DNA from: an uncultured Ellagibacter sp.
GTDB lineage: Bacteria > Actinomycetota > Coriobacteriia > Coriobacteriales > Eggerthellaceae
Direction of reading: 5' to 3'
Assembly (NCBI RefSeq): GCF_934643285.1
Contig: NZ_CAKUBT010000021.1
Span: 1 to 30,485 of the forward strand
DNA: 30,485 nt
The first letter of the stretch is position 1. Each line of letters begins with the position of its first letter. Both the position numbers and the translations under genes were made by a program. The notes under the pieces were generated by a model. That model saw only the letters and a program-made list of their open reading frames with translations, was not told where the DNA came from and searched no databases. Of the stretch, positions 22,265 to 30,077 are shown piece by piece.

Positions 22265-23830
22265 GTGACTTCGAGCAATGCAAACCTTCCCCGCGCCCGT
22301 GTTGAGGTGGCGCATCCTTATCTTGCCCTCATGGGGCTTTTCTGCGGCGGCTTTGCTGGAATGTACAGTGAGACCGCGCTCAATATCGCCCTGCCGCAGC
22401 TGTCGATGGCATTCAGTGTCGACGTTTCCGTCACGCAATGGCTTGTGGTGGGTTACATGCTTGTGATCGGCGTGGTTCTGCCGCTTGCGGGCCTGCTCAT
22501 GAAGTGGTTTTCTGCGCGAAAGCTCACCGTGTTCGCGCTGGGCGCCTTCTTCGTCGGCGCAATTGTGAGCACTGCTGCCCCCTCGTTTGCCGTGGCGCTC
22601 GTCGGGCGCGCGATGCAGGGGGTCGGCACGGGGCTTGTCCTTCCCATCATGTTTGCCATGGTGCTCGAAGTGATTCCCCCGCATAAGATTGGCGCCGCCA
22701 TGGGAACGAGCGCGCTTGTCATCATGTTCGCGCCTGCTATCGGCCCCACGCTCGCGGGCGCGCTTGTGGGTGCCGGCTCGTGGCGCCTCGTGTTCGCAAG
22801 CTTCGCGGTGATTGCTCTTGTGGGAATCGTCTTTGCATTGAAGTTCGAGGTGAATCCCTACAAGTTGACCAAGCCTTCGATCGATGGGCTGTCCATCGTG
22901 CTTTCGGTTGTGGGTTTCGGCGGCGTCGTGTTCGGGGCTGGGATGGCGAGCTCGTACGGATGGACTTCCCCTGTCGTGCTGGCTGCGCTCGTTGCGGGTG
23001 CTGTATGCCTAGTGCTGTATGCGCGTCGTCAGCTTTCCATGGAGACGCCGATCATCGATGTGCGCATCTTCTCTCATCAGGGATTTCGCGTCGGTGTTGT
23101 GTGCATGATGGTTAATTTCGGGGTCACGCTTTCCGCAATGTACATCCTGCCGCAGTTCTACCAGAACAGCATGTTGTTGGCGGTGGCTGTGACGGGCGTG
23201 GTCATGCTGCCCGGCGGCGTCGTGAACGCGCTCGTGAGTATGGTTGCCGGTCGCATTTACGACCGCATCGGCGCGCGCGGGCCTGCGCTGTGCGGTTTCG
23301 GATTATCCATTGTGGGTGCGGCGGCTCTGCTTTTCGCCACGCCCGAGTCTTCGCTTGTCTACGTGGTCGCTTGCCATATCGTCATGATGATTGGTGTTCC
23401 GCTTGCGATGTCGCCTTGCCAGACGCACGCGCTCTCGTCGTTGCCGCACAACCTGTCGACCGATGGCTCTACGGCACTCAATACGATGCAGCAGGTGCTT
23501 GGAGCTGTGTGCACTGCGGTGGCGACAAGCCTTCTTACCGCAGGTCAGGCGAGTTATGTTGCTGCAGGTGGGACTGACGCGACGCTCGCCTTCACGCAGG
23601 GGTCTCACTGGGGATTCGCGTTCGCTCTCGCGCTTGCGGTGATCGGTTTTGCGTGTGCGCTGTGCATCAAGGTGAAGAAGCGTGTGAACGTGGGGACGGG
23701 AGAGGTTGCCGCTGCAAACGCAGCCGATCTCTCTGCTGCTCGCGCCGCCGCGAAGGCTTCGGCTGCGGGTAATGCGGGAAGCGATGGGGCTTCTCCGCGC
23801 GACGTAGCGAAGTCGGGGGCTCGTGCATAG
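22265..23830 (+). CDS. MFS multidrug-type exporter (DHA2, EmrB/QacA-like, 14 TM)
   Basis: 521 residues with about 14 membrane helices. DHA2 signatures are YSETALNIALPQLSMAFSV at the start, the helix 2-3 region TQWLVVGYMLVIGVVLPLAGLL, motif C-like GPTLAGALVGAGSWRLVF (antiporter motif, helix 5) and later YQNSMLLAVAVTGVVMLPGG. Such proteins export drugs, bile acids or other amphiphiles using the proton gradient. GTG 22265 is preferred (AAAGGAG 11 bases upstream); the frame is open back to TTG 22226 but that start precedes the ribosome binding site. The last about 45 residues are hydrophilic and Ala/Ser-rich and probably disordered. Substrate unknown. Confidence 0.88.
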   Translation: MTSSNANLPRARVEVAHPYLALMGLFCGGFAGMYSETALNIALPQLSMAFSVDVSVTQWLVVGYMLVIGVVLPLAGLLMKWFSARKLTVFALGAFFVGAIVSTAAPSFAVALVGRAMQGVGTGLVLPIMFAMVLEVIPPHKIGAAMGTSALVIMFAPAIGPTLAGALVGAGSWRLVFASFAVIALVGIVFALKFEVNPYKLTKPSIDGLSIVLSVVGFGGVVFGAGMASSYGWTSPVVLAALVAGAVCLVLYARRQLSMETPIIDVRIFSHQGFRVGVVCMMVNFGVTLSAMYILPQFYQNSMLLAVAVTGVVMLPGGVVNALVSMVAGRIYDRIGARGPALCGFGLSIVGAAALLFATPESSLVYVVACHIVMMIGVPLAMSPCQTHALSSLPHNLSTDGSTALNTMQQVLGAVCTAVATSLLTAGQASYVAAGGTDATLAFTQGSHWGFAFALALAVIGFACALCIKVKKRVNVGTGEVAAANAADLSAARAAAKASAAGNAGSDGASPRDVAKSGARA

Positions 23831-23950
23831 TGTGAGCGGCTCCGGCCGGTAGGTGCTGACCTCATCGAAGTGCGTTCCTCTTGGTTTCAACCTATGAGGG
23901 GCCTAAACGCAGAGGGCGAATGCCGGGCGCCCTGAAAAAATCCCTTCTTT

Positions 23951-23986
23951 GGCGGTCGGGCATCGTTGTGCTCGACCGCCTTTCTC
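23951..23986 (+). terminator. Terminator after the MFS gene
   Basis: An 8-bp stem GGCGGTCG/CGACCGCC (23951-23958 with 23973-23980) with a 14-base loop, followed by TTTCTCATT. Confidence 0.75.
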
Positions 23987-24016
23987 ATTGGGCTCGCTCC
24001 AAGCCGCCTTCCCTTC

Positions 24017-25717
24017 TTACGCCGCCTTCGCGCTCTTCGCGGCTTCTTCGGCTGCAATCAGTTCGCGCGCATGCTCGATGGCGTCGTCGATGTTCGGGCG
24101 GAAGTGCTCCTCGCCCACCAAATCGACGAACCCTGCGCGGCGCATGGCCTTTACGGGCTGTTCATTGGCGTGGCTGAAGATGAGCTTCACGCCGTTTTCC
24201 TTACAGTAGTCGTAGAGGTTCTCGAGCGCGTTCATTCCCGACGAGTCGAGCGATGGCACGCCGCGCATGCGGATGATCAGGTATTTTGTGAACTCCTTCA
24301 CCGAGATATCGGTAATGCGGTCGGTCATGCCGAAAAACATCGGGCCGTTGATCTCGTACACGCGCACGCTTTTGGGCAGCTCGCGCAAGTGCGTGACCTC
24401 GGAGTCGGCGTCGCAGTAGTATTTCCAGCCTTTGACTTCGGTTTCCTCGGAAACCATCTTCATGAACAGCACCACGGTGATGAGCATACCGACCGCAATG
24501 GCCGTCACCAGGTCGAACACGATGGTGAGCATGAACGTGAGCAGAAGCGTGGCAACCGCGCCCTTCGATGCCGTGTGACACAGGTGCGCGAAGTTGCGCC
24601 AGCCGCTCATGTTGTAGGCGACCTGAAGCAGGATTGCCGCGATGGTGGGCATGGGGATAAGCGCTGCGTACGGCATGAGGAACACGAGCACCGCGAGCAG
24701 GACCAGCGCGTGCACCATGCCTGCGATCGGCGTGCGCCCGCCGCTCTTCACATTGGCGGCCGTGCGGGCGATGGCGCCCGTCGCGGGAATACCGCCGAAA
24801 AGCACCGAGCCCAGGTTGCCAACGCCTTGGGCCACGAGCTCCATGTTGCAGCGGTGGTGCGAGCTGATCATCGAGTCGGCGACGACGCACGAGAGCAGCG
24901 ATTCGATGGCGGCCAGGATGGCGATGGTGATGCCGTTGGGAAGCTGTTCGCGCAGCAAATCGATCGAGAGCTGCGGCGCGTGCAGCTCGGGCAGGCCGGC
25001 GTTGATGGTGTACAAATCGCCGATGGTGTTTACGTTCATGCCGAACAGGGGAACCATGGCCATGCCCGCGATGACGGCGACAAGCGAGCTGGGCACCTTG
25101 GCCCCCAGCGTGCCCAGTCGCGGCCACAAAAACAGCACCGCCAGGCACACCGCGCCCACCACGAGCGCCTGCCAATTGAAGGTGCCGAAGTTTTCCGCGA
25201 GTGCCGTTACTTTGTCGAGCGTCTCGACCGTTGCCGTCCCCTCGGGGTACGTGAGCCCGAAGAAGTCTTTCAGCTGGCCGATCACGATGGTCACCGCGAT
25301 GCCTGCCGTGAAACCGGTGGTGATGGTGTAGGGCACGAAGCGGATGATGGTTCCCAGCTTGAGCAGGCCCATGAGCACAAGCAACACACCGGCGATTAGC
25401 GTTGCCGCCACCAAGCCACCGATGCCGTCGGTTGCGACGATGCCGGCAACGATGGTCGCGAACGCGGCGGTGGGGCCGGAAATCTGCACGCGCGAGCCGC
25501 CGAGGAATGCGATCAGGAAGCCTGCGACAATGGCGGTGTAGAGCCCCTGTTCAGGGCCGACGCCCGATGCGATCGCCAACGCGATGGAGAGCGGCAGCGC
25601 CACGATGGCGACTACGATGCCCGACACGATGTCGCGGGGAAGCTGCTCTTTGAGCTCCTCTTTGGTGGAATGCTTGATGATGCTGAACAGGATCGGTTTG
25701 ATTTTGTCGCGCTGCAA
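24017..25717 (-). CDS. SulP-family anion transporter with STAS domain
   Basis: 566 residues. Residues about 20-420 are the 14-span SulP core: signatures LPRDIVSGIVVAIVALPLS, ALAIASGVGPEQGLYTAIVAG, GSRVQISGPTAAFATIV, and ESLLSCVVADSM with GGIPATGAIARTAAN. The C-terminal STAS domain (about 440-555) has YEINGPMFFGM and LDSSGMNALENL, with the possible regulatory Ser in the DSSG loop. Family members move sulfate, bicarbonate or dicarboxylates; the substrate is unclear. No ATG exists near the right length. TTG 25717 is chosen because GGAGG lies 12 bases upstream and the homologous region begins soon after. A frame open to 25825 would run into the 25817-25848 hairpin. It is the only gene of its unit. 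Confidence 0.9.
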   Translation of the reverse strand: MQRDKIKPILFSIIKHSTKEELKEQLPRDIVSGIVVAIVALPLSIALAIASGVGPEQGLYTAIVAGFLIAFLGGSRVQISGPTAAFATIVAGIVATDGIGGLVAATLIAGVLLVLMGLLKLGTIIRFVPYTITTGFTAGIAVTIVIGQLKDFFGLTYPEGTATVETLDKVTALAENFGTFNWQALVVGAVCLAVLFLWPRLGTLGAKVPSSLVAVIAGMAMVPLFGMNVNTIGDLYTINAGLPELHAPQLSIDLLREQLPNGITIAILAAIESLLSCVVADSMISSHHRCNMELVAQGVGNLGSVLFGGIPATGAIARTAANVKSGGRTPIAGMVHALVLLAVLVFLMPYAALIPMPTIAAILLQVAYNMSGWRNFAHLCHTASKGAVATLLLTFMLTIVFDLVTAIAVGMLITVVLFMKMVSEETEVKGWKYYCDADSEVTHLRELPKSVRVYEINGPMFFGMTDRITDISVKEFTKYLIIRMRGVPSLDSSGMNALENLYDYCKENGVKLIFSHANEQPVKAMRRAGFVDLVGEEHFRPNIDDAIEHARELIAAEEAAKSAKAA

Positions 25718-25816
25718 GGGTGCTTGATTCCTCCTCGTTGTTTTTCGTTTTTGTCGCCCGCGCCGTCCGCTTGGACGTTTTCGCGCACAGTTCCCTATCC
25801 CGTAATGGGGACAGAA

Positions 25817-25848
25817 AAATTCCACCCAGGCGATCCCGGGTGGAATTT
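25817..25848 (-). terminator. Orphan hairpin in the SulP leader (terminator-like)
   Basis: A perfect 11-bp inverted repeat AAATTCCACCC/GGGTGGAATTT, followed on the minus strand by TTCTG. It lies 100 bases upstream of the SulP start with no minus gene before it, so it may be an attenuator, a small RNA end or a mobile repeat. A nearby CCCTATCCCGTAATGGGG adds more dyad symmetry. Confidence 0.6.
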
Positions 25849-26020
25849 GAGTTCTTCAGTTGTCGCCAAAAGGCATGGAAAGGGGGTCTCGTATTCTAAC
25901 GGCTCAGCAACGTGGCTGCTCACGGCATGCAAAAATCAACAGTGTAGCGTGCGAAAGCAAAGGCGAGCGGCATTGAGGTTTCTCATGCGGTCGTTTCGCG
26001 AGGGCTGCTATCATAGTCGC

Positions 26021-26230
26021 ATGGACGACTTCGAGAAAAAATGGAAACGCATTCAAGAACAGCTTCGCATTCAGATGAGCGGCGATGAGCAGCCGCGCGT
26101 ATCGAGTGGCCGCACGCTTTTCGGCATTCAGAGCGAGGGCGAGCGCAAGATGGAAAAGTTCGCCCAGCAAATAGAGGCAGAGTACCAAGCGCGCGAACTG
26201 GGAAAAGAGGAAAACCAACGCGAACTGTAG
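26021..26230 (+). CDS. Small charged helical protein, possibly leaderless
   Basis: 69 residues: MDDFEKKWKRIQEQLRIQMS, then a short loop (DEQPRVSSGRTLFGIQ) and a second charged helix rich in Glu, Lys and Gln (GERKMEKFAQQIEAEYQ). It has no signal peptide or membrane segment and no recognised family. A -10-like TATCAT (26009-26014) ends 6 bases before the ATG and there is no clear ribosome binding site, so the mRNA may start at the A of ATG (leaderless). A weak hairpin TGCTAC/GTAGCA (26247-26266) follows the stop. Codon composition is like the neighbours. Supported by frame and helical pattern only. Confidence 0.55.
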   Translation: MDDFEKKWKRIQEQLRIQMSGDEQPRVSSGRTLFGIQSEGERKMEKFAQQIEAEYQARELGKEENQREL

Positions 26231-26469
26231 CGCTGGCTTCGGGTGGTGCTACGTGGAGCTGTAGCATTTGCCCCCATCGTTTTTTTGTTCACGGCGGAGG
26301 GTTTTTCTGTAAGTTCAATCTGTTTGCGGCGCGGCGTTTTGGTGACCAAATGGCAACGATGGGAAGCTTCCGGTTGTCCTTGAAACGACCCAGGCGCACG
26401 ATGGCATGGAAGAAAGGCCCACCCGATGCGGGCGGGCGCGGACGGATAAGCTTCACGGAAGGATGCGAT

Positions 26470-27420
26470 ATGTGCACGGGAATCAGGTTCAGCGACGGTG
26501 ACGGCAACATGTATCTGGCACGCAATCTCGATTGGAGCACGCGCTACGGTGAGCGCGTGGTGGTGACGCCCGCGGGCTTTCCGCTCCCCTACTCCTTCCT
26601 CGATGACGTGCCGGCGGCGCACGCCATGATCGGTATGGCGGTCGTGCTCGACAACTATCCACTCTACTTCGATTGCGGAAACGACGCGGGCTTGGGCGTT
26701 GCCGGCTTGAACTTCCCTGGGTTCGCCGAATATTCCAAGGGGCCTATCGATGGGAAGACGAACATCGCGGCCTACGAGTTCCCCGTTTGGGTGGCCGCGA
26801 ACTTCGCGTCGGTCGATGAAGTGGAGGCGGCCCTCACGAATGCGAACATTATTGCGAAGCCGGTGAGCGACCAGCTCGGCGTGTCGATGCTGCACTGGAT
26901 TGTCGGTGATGGCACGCGCTCGATCGTGATTGAGCAGATGACCGACGGCCTGCATGTGATGGACAACCCGGTCGATACGCTGGCGAACCAGCCCGAGTTC
27001 ACCTGGCATATGACGAACTTGCGCACCTATATCACGGCAACGGGCGACTTCCCCGCTGCTGCGACCTGGGGTCGCGCCGAGCTTACCCCCTTCGGCGCAG
27101 GCGCCGGTGCGCGCGGCATCCCGGGCGATTCCTACTCCCCTTCGCGCTTCGTGAAGGCGGCGTTCTTGAACGCGAACTACCCGCAAAAGTCCAGCGAATG
27201 GGAAAACGTGCTGCGCGCGTTCCACACGCTTGGGAATGTGGCGATGGTGGAAGGCTCGGCGGCGATGGCCGACGGCACCTTCGAGCGCACGCTCTACACG
27301 GGGTGCTACTCGGCGCGCACGAAGACGTACTACTACTCGACCGACGACGACCCGTCGATCAAAAGCGTCGCGCTTGCCGACTGCGACGCGGGCGACACAA
27401 GCAAGCTCTTCGTGGCCTAA
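26470..27420 (+). CDS. bsh: Choloylglycine hydrolase / bile salt hydrolase (Ntn-hydrolase)
   Basis: 316 residues. It cleaves the amide of glycine- or taurine-conjugated bile acids. After removal of Met, C2 is the N-terminal nucleophile (MCTGIRF). Other catalytic residues are in place: R18 and D21 (LARNLDWS), N81 (GLNFPG), N173 (LANQP) and R226 (PSRFVKAAF). The selectivity loop reads G209-A210-G211 followed by AGARGIPGD. Length is normal (about 315-330). ATG 26470 follows GGAAGGA by 7 bases; the in-frame ATG at 26350 is rejected because Cys must be residue 2. A GC-rich hairpin lies in the leader (26417-26437). The enzyme is cytoplasmic with no signal peptide. It could also be a penicillin V acylase, but the residue set fits bile salt hydrolases better. 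Confidence 0.92.
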   Translation: MCTGIRFSDGDGNMYLARNLDWSTRYGERVVVTPAGFPLPYSFLDDVPAAHAMIGMAVVLDNYPLYFDCGNDAGLGVAGLNFPGFAEYSKGPIDGKTNIAAYEFPVWVAANFASVDEVEAALTNANIIAKPVSDQLGVSMLHWIVGDGTRSIVIEQMTDGLHVMDNPVDTLANQPEFTWHMTNLRTYITATGDFPAAATWGRAELTPFGAGAGARGIPGDSYSPSRFVKAAFLNANYPQKSSEWENVLRAFHTLGNVAMVEGSAAMADGTFERTLYTGCYSARTKTYYYSTDDDPSIKSVALADCDAGDTSKLFVA

Positions 27421-27425
27421 GTAGT

Positions 27426-27460
27426 GCGCGAGGCGGTGCGCTGCCTCGTGCTTTCTGCTT
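27426..27460 (+). terminator. Terminator after bsh, overlapping the asparaginase stop
   Basis: A 9-bp stem GCGCGAGGC/GCCTCGTGC (one G-U) with loop GGTGCGCT and TTTCTGCTT. The two convergent genes share this 38-base gap. Confidence 0.65.
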
Positions 27461-28505
27461 ACTCGAACGGCGAGCGGTCGTGGTTGATCTCGCAGTTGAA
27501 CAGGTGCTCAACCTCTGTCACATCTCGGGTCTGCCCGAGCGCCCACATGGTTTTCGCGACGATCGCCTCGGGAGTCATGTCGGCGCCGCGCAAAATGCCC
27601 GGATGGTTCGCATACGCGCGGCCAACCTCGTAAACTCCCAGGTCAAGACCTTCTTCGGGGACCTGCGTCGTCATGACGGCGATGCGCCCCGAATCGACCC
27701 ATGAATAGATAGCGTCCTGGAAGCACGGGCCAGTCTCGCCTTGCTCGGGAATGCCGCCAATGCCGAACGTTTCTAAGATGACTGCGTCGTAGGCGGGCGC
27801 CAAGGCCGAGAAGATTCGCGAATCGAGCCCTGGCGTGAGCTTCAGCGCAAACACGCGCGGGTCGAGCTTGTCGTAGACGACGGGACGCCCTGCTGCTGCG
27901 TGTCCGCGTGCCCCCTCCGCCCTCTTTGCATGCGCGAAGGGGGCGGAGCGCACGATGCGGTCGGTGCGGATATAGGCGAGCGGCGGGAAGTTCACGCTGG
28001 TGAAGGCGTTGAAACTCATGGTGCGCTGCTTGCGCGCGCGGGTTCCCGCGATGACGACGCCGCCGAACGCGATCGATACGTCGCTCGCGTCGTCGTCGGT
28101 TGCGTACAGCACGCTTTGGTAGAGGTTGAGCTTCGCGTCGGTGAAGGCGCTCGCCATAGGGCGCTGCGACCCGGTGAGCACGATGGGCTTGGGGCTGTGT
28201 TGGATGAGATAGGACAGGGCGGCCGCGGTGTATGCCATGGTGTCGGTGCCGTGCAGCACCACGAACCCGTCGTAGTCGTCGTAGCTTTCCATGATGGTGC
28301 GGGCGACGCGCAGCCAGTCGCTCGGGCGCATGTTGGTCGAATCGATGTTCATGGCCTGTTTCACGTCGAGTGTGGCGAGGTCTGCCACCTCGGGAACGTA
28401 CCTCGTCAATTCCTCGCCTGAAAGCGCAGGTGACAAGCCATTTCCCTCTTCTTTCGATGCAATGGTGCCGCCCGTGGCTACAAGCAAGATGCGTTTCTTA
28501 GTCAT
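27459..28505 (-). CDS. L-asparaginase (AnsA type)
   Basis: 348 residues. It hydrolyses asparagine to aspartate and ammonia. The first catalytic Thr is T14 in LLVATGGTIAS; the second motif is VLHGTDTMAYTAAAL with T87 and D88; the Lys-region is represented by VLTGSQRP. The C-terminal signature AVILETFGIGGIPEQ is also present. There is no signal peptide, so it is a cytoplasmic type I enzyme. ATG 28505 has GGGGAG 5 bases upstream. Odd feature: an Ala/Gly-rich insertion of about 20 residues (HAKRAEGARGHAAAGRP) in the middle, longer than in typical members. It is a single-gene unit convergent with bsh. Confidence 0.92.
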   Translation of the reverse strand: MTKKRILLVATGGTIASKEEGNGLSPALSGEELTRYVPEVADLATLDVKQAMNIDSTNMRPSDWLRVARTIMESYDDYDGFVVLHGTDTMAYTAAALSYLIQHSPKPIVLTGSQRPMASAFTDAKLNLYQSVLYATDDDASDVSIAFGGVVIAGTRARKQRTMSFNAFTSVNFPPLAYIRTDRIVRSAPFAHAKRAEGARGHAAAGRPVVYDKLDPRVFALKLTPGLDSRIFSALAPAYDAVILETFGIGGIPEQGETGPCFQDAIYSWVDSGRIAVMTTQVPEEGLDLGVYEVGRAYANHPGILRGADMTPEAIVAKTMWALGQTRDVTEVEHLFNCEINHDRSPFE

Positions 28506-28885
28506 GGTTGCTCCCCAATCTTTCGGTGCCGGGCGTGCCCTTGGTTGTCGCTTGACGGCCAGCGCGAGCAGAGGGATCGCGATGCGTCTGCTTCCAAGCC
28601 GCCCTTCGAGCTCGCCTCTGCATCGTTTTCGAGCACGGTATTTCTAGGATTGTATCCTATGGTTTGCTCGCGCACTTGCCGTTTCTCTCTTCGGGGGTCG
28701 CTCTCTGTGCGCGATTTGCGGATTCTCCTGCTCAATCGAATTCGAACATCTACTCATCCATAGGCGCCTGTCCTATAATCCTTCACGGTTTTTTGGGGCC
28801 GCACCCGCGGCGACGCTTCGGGTGCAAGATGGAGGCCGCGTCCAGGCCGGCACCTTGGGCGCGAAATGGAGAAAGAGTTTTACGC
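28506..28885. other. 380-base divergent intergenic region with promoters
   Basis: On the minus side a 15-bp palindrome TAGGAT-TGT-ATCCTA (28645-28659) overlaps TACAAT, a likely -10 for the asparaginase. On the plus side a perfect TATAAT at 28774-28779 probably serves the DUF262 gene, followed by a leader with a 7-bp hairpin GCACCCG/CGGGTGC (28801-28807 with 28819-28825). No gene is supported within it. Confidence 0.55.
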
Positions 28886-29908
28886 ATGCAAACTAAACAA
28901 GAGCTGTTCCTCGACCTTTTGGGAACGGAAGACACCCAGTTCGTCATCCCGGTGTACCAGCGCGTGTACTCCTGGGGCCTGCAGCAATGCAAGGGGCTGT
29001 GGCAGGACATCAACCGCTCGGGCCGTACGGGCAACGCGCATTTCATCGGCACGGTGCTCTACTCGCCCGACCGTTTCGCGAAGACGGCGCAGCACCAACT
29101 CGACGTGATCGACGGCCAGCAGCGCATGACCACGCTCACCATCGTGATCGCCGCGCTCGTGAAGTATCTGCGCGCGCACGGCGCGACCGCCGATGGCCTC
29201 ACCGCCGACGACATCTCCGGCACGTTCCTCCACGTGAAGACGGGCGACGGTGTGGCGGCGAAGCTCATCCTGTCGCTGAACGACTGCCCGACACTTGAGG
29301 CGGTGGTGAACGCTACGCCGATGCCCGAGCGTCCCTCCGAACGCATCACCGAGAACCTCGACTACTTCTACGGCGAGATGGAGAAGAGCGATTTCGACGC
29401 CGACGTGCTGTGGGCGGGCATGAAGGTGCTCACGGTGATCGACGCGGAGCTCGACCGTGGCGACAACCCGCAGCTTATCTTCGAGAGCTTGAACGCGCGC
29501 GGTGTACCGCTGACGACGGCTGACCTGGTGCGCAACTATCTGCTCATCGCGATGGATCACGACGAGCAGACGCGCCTGTACAAGGAATACTGGGAGCCGA
29601 TCGAGGTCATGTTCGGAGATGATCCCGGCGCCGAGAAGCTCAACGCCGCAATCCGCACGTGGCTTTCCATCCGCTTCCCCAAGGTGCGCATCCACGACAA
29701 GAGCGAGACGTATTCCGTGTTCAAGACCTACATCGAGGACGAGCATGCGGGCACGCCCGAGGAGCTGCTCGATGAGCTGCGCGGCTTCTGCTTCATGTGG
29801 GCTGAGAACTACAACTTCCACGAGGTGAAGGAATTCCGCAGCATGAACTGGGCGAAGGGAAAGCGCCGCACGCTCGTTCCCGAGCGCGCAAGCCAAGGCG
29901 GGTTCTAA
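28886..29908 (+). CDS. DUF262-only protein (GmrSD/ParB-like N-terminal domain, short form)
   Basis: 340 residues. The DUF262 domain shows PVYQRVYSWG near the N-terminus, FIGTVLY, DVIDGQQRMTTLTI (ParB-like nucleotide-binding core, QRM motif), and FESLNARGVPLTTADLVRNYLL. In GmrSD and relatives this domain is followed by a DUF1524 HNH nuclease (total 550-700 residues). Here the protein ends soon after a helical region, with NWAKGKRRTLVPERASQGGF, so the nuclease half is missing. An intrinsic terminator stands 40 bases after the stop, so this is a clean end rather than the window edge. The start ATG 28886 has GGAGAAAGAG 10 bases upstream. The family acts in restriction of modified phage DNA; without the nuclease this one may be inactive, regulatory or dependent on a partner. 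Confidence 0.8.
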   Translation: MQTKQELFLDLLGTEDTQFVIPVYQRVYSWGLQQCKGLWQDINRSGRTGNAHFIGTVLYSPDRFAKTAQHQLDVIDGQQRMTTLTIVIAALVKYLRAHGATADGLTADDISGTFLHVKTGDGVAAKLILSLNDCPTLEAVVNATPMPERPSERITENLDYFYGEMEKSDFDADVLWAGMKVLTVIDAELDRGDNPQLIFESLNARGVPLTTADLVRNYLLIAMDHDEQTRLYKEYWEPIEVMFGDDPGAEKLNAAIRTWLSIRFPKVRIHDKSETYSVFKTYIEDEHAGTPEELLDELRGFCFMWAENYNFHEVKEFRSMNWAKGKRRTLVPERASQGGF

Positions 29909-29948
29909 GGTCAGCGTTGCAGCCTGCGCGATCTGCCGCGTGAGATGG

Positions 29949-29986
29949 AAGGAGCCTCGGGCACAAGCTCGAGGCTCCTTTTAGTT
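29949..29986 (+). terminator. Terminator after the DUF262 gene
   Basis: Stem GGAGCCTCG/CGAGGCTCC extended by inner pairs GC/GC around loop ACAA, then TTTTAGTTTT. Confidence 0.9.
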
Positions 29987-30077
29987 TTGCTCCTAAGCTC
30001 TTTCGCGGGAAGGACGCTTCCTGCGGCGGGTGGCGTTCTTCCCGCCGCATGGGGCTCGCTACGCCACTCGACGTTCG

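Noticed and set aside
23966..25399. 477-codon plus frame opposite SulP, rich in His, Asp, Arg and Gln
   Set aside because: Typical antisense frame of a GC-rich membrane protein; SulP is unambiguous.
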